This document shows positions 1 through 4,864 of a stretch of 5,314 nucleotides of DNA, piece after piece. This DNA comes from an uncultured Ruminococcus sp. Its GTDB lineage: Bacteria > Bacillota_A > Clostridia > Oscillospirales > Ruminococcaceae. The stretch is taken from NCBI GenBank assembly GCA_946629405.1, contig CAMOXW010000038.1, positions 1-5,314 of the forward strand. Reading direction: 5' to 3'. The stretch's first letter is position 1. Each line of letters opens with the position of its first letter. Made by a program: the position numbers and the translations under genes. Below the pieces are notes generated by a model. The model saw only the letters and a program-made list of their open reading frames with translations, had not been told where the DNA came from and did not search any database.

Positions 1-26
1 GAAAATTTATTTTTTCTTGCACTTTG

Positions 27-76
27 ACAACTAAAAATTGGCTTTTAAAAGCTGTATAAAGCCAATTTTTAGTTGT
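27..76. repeat. Long AT-rich inverted repeat (19-bp arms)
   Basis: The arm at 27-45 is perfectly complementary to 58-76, with a 12-base spacer (46-57), giving a 19-bp stem. The right arm contains a run of five T (66-70), and the left arm gives a matching run on the opposite strand, so the element could act as a terminator in either direction. No T-run follows the stem on the + strand, which makes a standard + strand terminator less convincing. It probably closes whatever gene lies upstream of the window, but a palindromic intergenic repeat is equally possible. Confidence 0.6.
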
Positions 77-84
77 TGAGCAGA

Positions 85-135
85 CATTAATTATAGTGAA
101 CGTCAAAAATTATTTTACGTTCACTATAATAAATG
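85..135. repeat. Second long inverted repeat (19-bp arms, one mismatch)
   Basis: Bases 85-103 pair with 117-135 with a single mismatch (A89 against A131), around a 13-base AT-rich loop (104-116). The inner 14 bp (90-103 with 117-130) are perfect and read ATTATAGTGAACGT on the left. Each arm ends outward in a TATAAT sequence (125-130 on the + strand, 90-95 on the - strand), so each could serve as a -10 box, but neither has a recognisable -35. It may be an intergenic palindromic repeat, a bidirectional terminator or an operator; the sequence alone does not decide. Confidence 0.55.
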
Positions 136-143
136 CTTTAAAG

Positions 144-190
144 TGCCTCGCAGATATGCAAACAAAAGATTTGCTCCCTGCGTAATGGCA
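144..190 (+). other. Nested helices, possible structured leader RNA
   Basis: Three nested helices can be drawn: 144-147 with 187-190 (TGCC/GGCA), 149-153 with 178-182 (CGCAG/CTGCG) and 158-162 with 170-174 (GCAAA/TTTGC), the last closing a 7-base loop. It lies upstream of the promoter proposed at 218-226, so it would be in RNA only if transcription also starts further up, for example from the TATAAT at 125-130, or reads through from outside. I do not recognise a known riboswitch consensus. The helices are short and could be chance. Confidence 0.25.
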
Positions 191-191
191 A

Positions 192-223
192 ATAGCAAAC
201 GCCAAAAAACTGTCGTTTGTTAT
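192..223. repeat. Palindrome copy 1, operator-like, overlapping the -10 box
   Basis: ATAGCAAACG at 192-201 pairs with 214-223 (one G-T pair), and two more pairs form inside (203-204 with 211-212). Nearly the same palindrome occurs at 4806-4836. Both copies share ATAGCAAACG on the left and TGTCGTTTG on the right, with a different loop. Here the right arm runs into the TATAAT of the promoter upstream of the glutamine-synthetase-like gene. This position would suit a repressor operator; an RNA hairpin or a dispersed repeat is the alternative. Confidence 0.5.
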
Positions 224-226
224 AAT
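218..226 (+). promoter_or_regulatory. Extended -10 promoter for the GS-like/ANTAR operon
   Basis: TGTTATAAT is a perfect extended -10 element (TGn-TATAAT). No good -35 hexamer sits 16-18 bases upstream, as expected for extended -10 promoters. Transcription would start near 233, giving a leader of about 47 bases before the ATG at 280. The left part of the box lies inside the palindrome at 192-223, so a protein bound there would block this promoter. Confidence 0.55.
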
Positions 227-267
227 ATTGATAATTGCGTGACAATCACATTGAAATCTTACGCTCT

Positions 268-273
268 GAGGTG
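268..273 (+). promoter_or_regulatory. Ribosome binding site that fixes the start at 280
   Basis: GAGGTG lies six bases before the ATG at 280. The longer in-frame reading from TTG at 235 would start almost at the predicted transcription start and has no Shine-Dalgarno site. The 280 start also removes 15 residues that do not resemble the glutamine synthetase N-terminus. Confidence 0.75.
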
Positions 274-279
274 AACTAC

Positions 280-1569
280 ATGAGCTTTTCCCCTAAGGAA
301 ATACTGAAATTCGTCGAGGAAAACGACGTAAAATTCATCAGACTTACCTTCTCGGATGTTTCCGGCAATCTCAAAAACGTTGCCATTATGCCCGATGAGC
401 TGCCCCGCGCCTGCGAGTACGGCATTCCCTTTGATGCTTCAAGCATAAGCGGCTGCCGCGAGGATATGCTCCTTGTACCTGATATTTCCACACTTTCCGT
501 ACTTCCGTGGAGACCACAGTCCGGCAGGGTCGTTCGTTTCTTCTGCTCGCTCAGGAATGCTGACGGTTCGGATTACCGCGGCGATATGCGGACTGAGCTG
601 ACCAACTATATCAACTCCCTGCGCCTTGATGGTTTTTCCTGCGAAATGGGCACGAAGTGCGAATTCTACCTTTTTGACCTCGATGGCAGGGGAGAGCCGA
701 CACACACTCCCCACGACCACGGCGGCTATCTCGACGTTGCGCCGCTTGACAAGTGCGAGAATGCAAGGCGTGAGATATGTCTCTCACTTGAGGAAATGGG
801 TATGCACCCCAAGAGCTCCTGCCACAAGCACGGTCCCGCGCAGAATGAGATAGACTTCCGCGAAAGCGAGCCTGTCACGGCTGCCGACAATATGCTCCAC
901 TACAAGACTGTTGTAAAGTCTATCGCCGCGCAAAACGGGCTTTTCGCCTCATTCATGCCAAAGCCTCTCTCCAATGAGCACGGCAGCGCTCTGAGTATTC
1001 TCCTGAGCGTAAGGAAGAATGGGGAGCAGATATTCGGCTCAGACGACGAGAATATGTCGCATGAGGGCAAATGCTTCATTTCCGGTGTTCTGGGGCGGAT
1101 ACGCGAGATAACTGCCTTTCTCAACCCGACGACCAATTCGTACAAGCGTTTCGGCATCGGTTATGCACCGAAGTACGTTGACTGGAGCTTTGAGAATTGC
1201 TCTCAGCTCATCAGGATACCGCGCACAGCCGGACTTTCACCGCGCATAGAGCTGCGCTCGGCAGACGCCTGCTGCAACCCGTATATCACGTTCAGGCTCA
1301 TTCTTGCAGCGGGAATAGAGGGCATACGCTCCGGAAGCTGTTCCATTCTTGATTCGACACTGAGCCGGAGTGCAGCAGATTTTGAGCAGCTCCCCGCGTC
1401 ACTTGAGGAGGCACTTTCTATCGCGCGTTCAAGCGAGTTTGTCAGCCGGAATCTTCCTGACGTCATCCTCTCCGACATTTTCTCCCAGCTTGACAAGCAG
1501 GTGCAGGAGTATAATCTTGCGCGGAGCAAGGATGAATTTGAGCAGAATTATTATTTCAAATATGTCTGA
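280..1569 (+). CDS. Glutamine synthetase family protein, glnA-like, probable pseudoenzyme
   Basis: The product is 429 residues, close to the short type I (GSI-alpha) form. An N-terminal beta-grasp domain (about 10-95, FDASSISG at 51-58) is followed by the catalytic-fold domain (about 105-425). Fold signatures are clear: CEFYLFD (127-133), QNEIDF (188-193), FMPKPL (225-230), NSYKR (286-290), IRIP (311-314), RIELRSAD (322-329) and NPY (333-335). Aligned by motif to Salmonella GS, key residues are replaced. Metal ligands E129, E212 and H269 become K126, K183 and S239. The ATP-site H271 becomes L241, glutamate-site N264 becomes H234, the E-flap E327 becomes Y295 and R339 becomes C307. Ligands E131, E220 and E357 remain (E128, E190, E324). 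Glutamine synthesis is therefore unlikely; a regulatory or ligand-sensing role is inferred. The frame is intact, so it is not a decayed pseudogene. It is the first gene of an operon with the ANTAR gene 10 bases downstream. Family assignment is sure; lack of activity is inferred. Confidence 0.9.
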   Translation: MSFSPKEILKFVEENDVKFIRLTFSDVSGNLKNVAIMPDELPRACEYGIPFDASSISGCREDMLLVPDISTLSVLPWRPQSGRVVRFFCSLRNADGSDYRGDMRTELTNYINSLRLDGFSCEMGTKCEFYLFDLDGRGEPTHTPHDHGGYLDVAPLDKCENARREICLSLEEMGMHPKSSCHKHGPAQNEIDFRESEPVTAADNMLHYKTVVKSIAAQNGLFASFMPKPLSNEHGSALSILLSVRKNGEQIFGSDDENMSHEGKCFISGVLGRIREITAFLNPTTNSYKRFGIGYAPKYVDWSFENCSQLIRIPRTAGLSPRIELRSADACCNPYITFRLILAAGIEGIRSGSCSILDSTLSRSAADFEQLPASLEEALSIARSSEFVSRNLPDVILSDIFSQLDKQVQEYNLARSKDEFEQNYYFKYV

Positions 1570-1579
1570 GGTCTGAGCC

Positions 1580-2152
1580 ATGAACAGAGCTTTGTTGATA
1601 AATTCCTCACCCGAGAGCGACGATACCCTCCGCCGGCTTATCGCTGACGAGGGCTACGGAGCAGTTGCAGCCGTTTCCTCAGGAAGCGAGGCGCGAAGGC
1701 TCATTGCTGGCGAAGCCGAGCCTGATCTTGTGGTGATAAATACACCTCTCCAGGACGAATTCGGTCAGGAGCTTTCGGTCATGATAGCGGAGAATACCTC
1801 CGCCGGGATAATACTGATATGCAGTGGTGATATCGCGGATGATATCGGGGACAAGGTCTCAGGCTGCGGCGTATGCGTAGTTGCAAAGCCGCTTGACCCG
1901 CAGCAGCTCCGCCGTTCGCTGAAGCTTGTCAGCGCGACGCGCTCGCGGATGATGGGACTGCAAAAGGAGAATGCTGACCTCCTCACAAAGATAGATGAGA
2001 TTCGCCTTATAAACCGTGCCAAGTGTACCCTTATGCAATACCTCAAATTCACAGAGCCGCAGGCACACAAATATATCGAAAAACAGGCGATGAACACCCG
2101 CCAGACCCGTCGTGAGGTCGCAATGAGGATACTGGCGACCTACGAGAGGTGA
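1580..2152 (+). CDS. ANTAR-domain antitermination regulator with degenerate receiver
   Basis: The product is 190 residues. Residues 1-117 have a response-regulator receiver pattern (DLVVIN at 49-54, Ser82, K103 in AKPLD). The phosphoacceptor Asp is N54, and the usual acidic pair near position 8 is Asn-Ser, so phosphorylation is not expected. A helical, probably coiled-coil linker (about 120-145) leads into a well-conserved ANTAR domain (about 135-190). That domain contains RAKCTLM (146-152), TEPQAHKYI (158-166) and KQAMN (168-172). ANTAR proteins bind paired RNA hairpins and prevent transcription termination; AmiR is a known member with a pseudo-receiver. The ribosome site (TGAGGT, 1567-1572) overlaps the stop codon of the GS-like gene, implying translational coupling, and a terminator follows. 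Pairs of glnA with an ANTAR regulator are known from clostridia (from memory). I infer nitrogen-related regulation through contact with the GS-like partner or a ligand. Confidence 0.9.
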   Translation: MNRALLINSSPESDDTLRRLIADEGYGAVAAVSSGSEARRLIAGEAEPDLVVINTPLQDEFGQELSVMIAENTSAGIILICSGDIADDIGDKVSGCGVCVVAKPLDPQQLRRSLKLVSATRSRMMGLQKENADLLTKIDEIRLINRAKCTLMQYLKFTEPQAHKYIEKQAMNTRQTRREVAMRILATYER

Positions 2153-2162
2153 GGATCATCTG

Positions 2163-2190
2163 AAAAGCTGCTTGAACAGGCAGCTTTTTT
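2163..2190 (+). terminator. Rho-independent terminator of the GS-like/ANTAR operon
   Basis: AAAAGCTGC (2163-2171) pairs perfectly with GCAGCTTTT (2180-2188) around an 8-base loop, and the T-run extends to 2190. It begins 11 bases after the ANTAR stop codon. This is a canonical intrinsic terminator that separates the operon from the GGDEF-EAL gene. Confidence 0.9.
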
Positions 2191-2219
2191 GTGTTTATGA
2201 GGATGGCAGGGAATATGGC

Positions 2220-2257
2220 AAATTGTTTAAAATCAGAATGACCAATTTTAACAATTT
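2220..2257. repeat. AT-rich inverted repeat just upstream of a promoter
   Basis: AAATTGTT (2220-2227) pairs with AACAATTT (2250-2257). After a one-base bulge at 2228, 2229-2233 pairs with 2245-2249, giving 13 bp in all. The repeat ends five bases before the -35 hexamer at 2263, where activator or repressor sites often lie. AT-rich repeats of this length can arise by chance, so function is uncertain. Confidence 0.35.
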
Positions 2258-2262
2258 ATCCA

Positions 2263-2291
2263 TTGATTTTGTTGAGATTCTGGTGTATAAT
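2263..2291 (+). promoter_or_regulatory. Sigma-A type promoter of the GGDEF-EAL gene
   Basis: TTGATT at 2263-2268 matches four of six -35 consensus bases, the spacer is exactly 17 bases, and TATAAT at 2286-2291 is a perfect -10. Transcription should start near 2298, leaving a leader of about 57 bases before the ATG at 2355. The gene therefore has its own promoter downstream of the terminator. Confidence 0.75.
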
Positions 2292-2298
2292 AATAATG

Positions 2299-2315
2299 TG
2301 ATATTTTGAATATCA
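2299..2315. repeat. Short palindrome at the predicted transcription start
   Basis: TGATATT (2299-2305) and AATATCA (2309-2315) form a perfect 7-bp palindrome around TTG. It sits at the start of the predicted transcript of the GGDEF-EAL gene. It could be an operator or a 5' stabilising hairpin, but it is short and AT-rich, so chance is possible. Confidence 0.3.
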
Positions 2316-2354
2316 GTCATGAAGGTTTATTCTTAGGCAAAAAGAGGGGATATC

Positions 2355-4100
2355 ATGAGTAAAAAGAATAAAACCGAAAAAGGAATGATCGACAGGACGC
2401 TTGAACGCATTGCAGTACAGAAGCAGGCGCCTACAAGCTTTTACTTCACACTTCTCCTGCTTTATATTGCAGCTAATATAGCAGTAAGTTCCATGGCTGG
2501 TTCGAACTCTGAAATTCGTATCGGCGGGCAGGATCTTCCTGTCCATACAATAGTTGGTGTCTTTTCATCACTTGCCAATATCTGCGTTATCTTTATGACC
2601 GTTTACTGCGGAAAAAAGGGCTATTTTACTGCTATCCTCCTGCTTACCTTACAGCTTCCGATCATTTTTATGGGAGTATTGGTAAAGCATAATATAACAA
2701 GTCTGCCGGGCATTTTCGGCAATATTCTGGCGATCATCGCTGTAACGATAATCTACTCCAACAGCAAGAGGGTAAATGAGTACCAGGAGAGGCTGCGGGA
2801 ACAGGCTGTCACGGACCGACTGACCGGTCTGCCGAATCGTTTCGCGTGCTCTGAGCTCATTGATGCGCTCATCAGGAAGAACGAGCGTTTTGCAGCAGTT
2901 TCTATCGACATAAACGCCTTCAAGAGCATCAACGACACTATGGGCTTCGATACGGGCAACAAGGTGCTTGTTGAGATCGCCTCACGATGGGAAGCGATCG
3001 CAGATAACAATATATCAGGAACTCTTGACTTTATCACAAGGATAAGCGGTGACGAGTTCGTCCTTATTATACGCAATTACAGCTCGGATGAGGACATCCG
3101 CAGGTCTGTATCTCACTATGAGTCCGTCCTTGGCAACCGTATGCTCGTTGAGGGCTGTGATTTCTATATTACTGCGAGCTTCGGCTATGCGGAGTATCCG
3201 TCTGATGCTAAGACAAAGGATTCGGTCTTATCCTATGCAGATACAGCTATGCACGAGGTAAAGCGCCTTAACAGCAGCAATCATGTTCTGCGCTTTTCGC
3301 CTGAGATGCTCCGTGCTGAGCATACACTTGAGATCGAGAGCAGGATCAGGGAAGCCCTTGAGCATGATACGATATACTTCAACCTTCAGCCGCAGTTCGG
3401 CATGAACCATAAGCTTCGCGGCTTCGAGGTGCTTGCTCGTATGAAGGACAAGGACGGTAAGGTCATAAGTCCTGGTGAGTTCATCCCGGTTGCGGAAAAG
3501 GTCGGATTGGTAGATAAGGTGGACAGTGCAGTATTTCGCAAGGCGGCAGGCTTTTTCGGCGAACTCCTGAGGACGAGCGGCGCTGACCTGACACTCAGCA
3601 TCAACGTTTCCGTCCGTCACCTTATGAAAAGCGATTTCCTCGACGAGATAAGGGAGCTGCTTCGTGTAAGCGGAGTTCCCGCGAATAATCTTGAGATCGA
3701 GATAACCGAGTCGATAATGATAGACTCCGTAGACAAGGCTCTGAGATGTATCGAGGAAATAAGGACAATGGGAGTAAAGCTTGCGATCGACGATTTCGGC
3801 ACAGGCTATTCATCGCTGAGCTATCTCAACAGCTTCCCGGCAAATCTGCTCAAGATCGACAAGTCCTTCATTGACAAGATGAATACGAGCGATTCGTCGA
3901 AGCAGTATGTTGCGGCGATAATCTCCATAGGTCATATCATGGGATTTGACGTTATCTCAGAGGGTGTTGAGGAGCCAGAACAGCTTGAAACGCTCAGGGA
4001 GATAGGCTGTGACTATATACAGGGCTTCATCTGGGGACGTCCGCTTCCGCAGGAGGAAGTTCCTGAGGTGATCAGGAAGTACGCAGAGATAAAGAGGTAA
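2355..4100 (+). CDS. Membrane GGDEF-EAL protein (c-di-GMP synthesis/hydrolysis)
   Basis: The product is 581 residues. A short basic N-terminus is followed by four predicted membrane segments (about 27-47, 64-85, 90-110, 117-135) and a helical linker (136-150). The GGDEF domain spans about 151-315, with DRLTGLPNR at 154-162 and D185. Its signature is SGDEF (231-235), a variant that may still make c-di-GMP, and there is no RxxD inhibitory site before it. The EAL domain spans about 325-575 and has its expected catalytic set: E358 in EVLAR, N417, E449, E452, D479-D480 in DDFGTGYSSL, K500, E536 and Q556. Spacing between most of these matches the family member RocR. Phosphodiesterase activity is therefore likely; cyclase activity is less certain, and the GGDEF domain may instead sense GTP. 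The N-terminal membrane region is not a sensor I recognise. A GAGGGG ribosome site lies about five bases before the ATG. It is transcribed from its own promoter at 2263-2291. Confidence 0.93.
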   Translation: MSKKNKTEKGMIDRTLERIAVQKQAPTSFYFTLLLLYIAANIAVSSMAGSNSEIRIGGQDLPVHTIVGVFSSLANICVIFMTVYCGKKGYFTAILLLTLQLPIIFMGVLVKHNITSLPGIFGNILAIIAVTIIYSNSKRVNEYQERLREQAVTDRLTGLPNRFACSELIDALIRKNERFAAVSIDINAFKSINDTMGFDTGNKVLVEIASRWEAIADNNISGTLDFITRISGDEFVLIIRNYSSDEDIRRSVSHYESVLGNRMLVEGCDFYITASFGYAEYPSDAKTKDSVLSYADTAMHEVKRLNSSNHVLRFSPEMLRAEHTLEIESRIREALEHDTIYFNLQPQFGMNHKLRGFEVLARMKDKDGKVISPGEFIPVAEKVGLVDKVDSAVFRKAAGFFGELLRTSGADLTLSINVSVRHLMKSDFLDEIRELLRVSGVPANNLEIEITESIMIDSVDKALRCIEEIRTMGVKLAIDDFGTGYSSLSYLNSFPANLLKIDKSFIDKMNTSDSSKQYVAAIISIGHIMGFDVISEGVEEPEQLETLREIGCDYIQGFIWGRPLPQEEVPEVIRKYAEIKR

Positions 4101-4121
4101 AAGCACGGAATGGACAGTTAA

Positions 4122-4171
4122 CGCTGCCAGCCTGTGATGAAGAATAATCAAGTATTAAACGGCAGCGCCGT
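4122..4171 (+). other. Competing hairpins in the leader of the flavin reductase gene
   Basis: CGCTGCC (4122-4128) is complementary to GGCAGCG (4161-4167). The latter also takes part in a local hairpin, ACGGC (4159-4163) with GCCGT (4167-4171). The two structures cannot form together. No T-run follows the local hairpin, so a simple intrinsic terminator is unlikely. No clear terminator for the GGDEF-EAL gene and no convincing promoter for the next gene were found in this 100-base gap, so read-through from upstream is possible. Confidence 0.35.
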
Positions 4172-4200
4172 CAATATATTTACAACAGGAGGAAATATTT

Positions 4201-4758
4201 ATGAAACAGAGCTTTGACAAGGGATTTATCACACCGCATCCGGTGCTCATCATCGGTACCTATGACGCAAACGGCACTCCAGATGCGATGAATGCAGCAT
4301 GGGGCGGTCAGGTAGCCGGGAATCAGATATCCATAAGTCTGTCCTCGCACAGGACGACTGATAACATTCGACTGAACAATGAGTTTACCGTTGCATTTGC
4401 CACCGCTGACCAGATAGCAGCCTGCGATTATGTAGGCATCGTTTCTGCCAATAAGGTGGAGAATAAGCTGGAAAAGTGCGGGTTTACCGTTACAAAGTCT
4501 GACAAGGTCAATGCACCTGTCATAGATCAGCTTCCTGTTACGATCGAGTGCAGAGTTATCGGGTTCCAGGAGGAGTTCAATGAGACAAGAGTTGTTGCAG
4601 AGATAGTTGGCATGAAGGCTGACGAAGATGTCATAACAGACGGCAAGGTCGATCTCGGTAAAGTCGGACTTGTAGTATTCGATACGGTAGGACTTTGCTA
4701 CAGGACTGTAGGGGACAGTGCAGGACAGGCATGGGGTGTTGGCAAAAAATTTATGTAA
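4201..4758 (+). CDS. Flavin reductase family protein (FMN-binding split barrel)
   Basis: The product is 185 residues, the usual length for flavoredoxin-like members of this family. The pattern fits the split-barrel fold: THPV-like TPHPVLIIGTYD near the N-terminus (11-22), the region NAAWGGQVAG (31-40), then ISISLSSHRTTDNI (43-56), where the FMN phosphate is usually bound, and FTVAF (62-66). Such proteins bind FMN and pass electrons from NAD(P)H or a partner protein to flavin or other acceptors in the cytoplasm; the exact substrate cannot be read from the sequence. There is no signal peptide or membrane segment. A strong AGGAGG (4187-4192) lies eight bases before the ATG. The next gene also encodes a probable FMN protein, so the two may serve one redox task, although a hairpin lies between them. 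Confidence 0.88.
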   Translation: MKQSFDKGFITPHPVLIIGTYDANGTPDAMNAAWGGQVAGNQISISLSSHRTTDNIRLNNEFTVAFATADQIAACDYVGIVSANKVENKLEKCGFTVTKSDKVNAPVIDQLPVTIECRVIGFQEEFNETRVVAEIVGMKADEDVITDGKVDLGKVGLVVFDTVGLCYRTVGDSAGQAWGVGKKFM

Positions 4759-4803
4759 TAAGCAGATAATGTCTTAATAAATGTACAAATTTTTATCAGG
4801 CAT

Positions 4804-4838
4804 GGATAGCAAACGGCATGATTTGTCGTTTGCTATCC
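4804..4838. repeat. Palindrome copy 2, hairpin between two flavoprotein genes
   Basis: Bases 4804-4815 (GGATAGCAAACG) pair perfectly with 4827-4838 over 12 bp, and 4817-4818 can also pair with 4824-4825. It is a second copy of the palindrome at 192-223. It may terminate the flavin reductase transcript, but the following bases (TATTTTAC) are a poor T-run. Alternatively it is an operator: the right arm leads into TGCTATCCT (4831-4839), which occupies the same place as the extended -10 box of copy 1, with a weaker hexamer. The next gene starts 26 bases after the right arm. Confidence 0.55.
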
Positions 4839-4864
4839 TATTTTACAGGTAAGGAGTTAATCGC

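Noticed and set aside
235..279. In-frame TTG start 15 codons upstream of the GS-like gene
   Set aside because: It has no Shine-Dalgarno site and lies at the predicted transcription start, while the ATG at 280 has GAGGTG at proper spacing and starts a GS-like N-terminus.
140..279. ANTAR-type dual hexaloop RNA target or glutamine riboswitch in the operon leader
   Set aside because: No pair of adjacent stems with hexaloops carrying A at position 1 and G at position 4 was found, and nothing matches a glutamine riboswitch that I can recognise.
1..279. CRISPR array or insertion sequence suggested by the run of repeats
   Set aside because: The repeats are inverted pairs of different sequence, not evenly spaced direct repeats, and no transposase fragment or flanking target duplication is visible.
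439..720. Minus-strand open frame inside the GS-like gene
   Set aside because: It is antisense to conserved GS motifs and its translation shows no recognisable domain or family pattern.
280..1569. GS-like gene as a decaying pseudogene
   Set aside because: The 429-codon frame is uninterrupted with a good ribosome site and promoter, and the structural motifs are well kept; only catalytic positions are changed.
3228..3620. Open frame of 130 codons on the - strand inside the GGDEF-EAL gene
   Set aside because: It lies wholly antisense to a well-conserved EAL/GGDEF coding region, has no recognisable domain, and is explained by codon bias of the sense gene.
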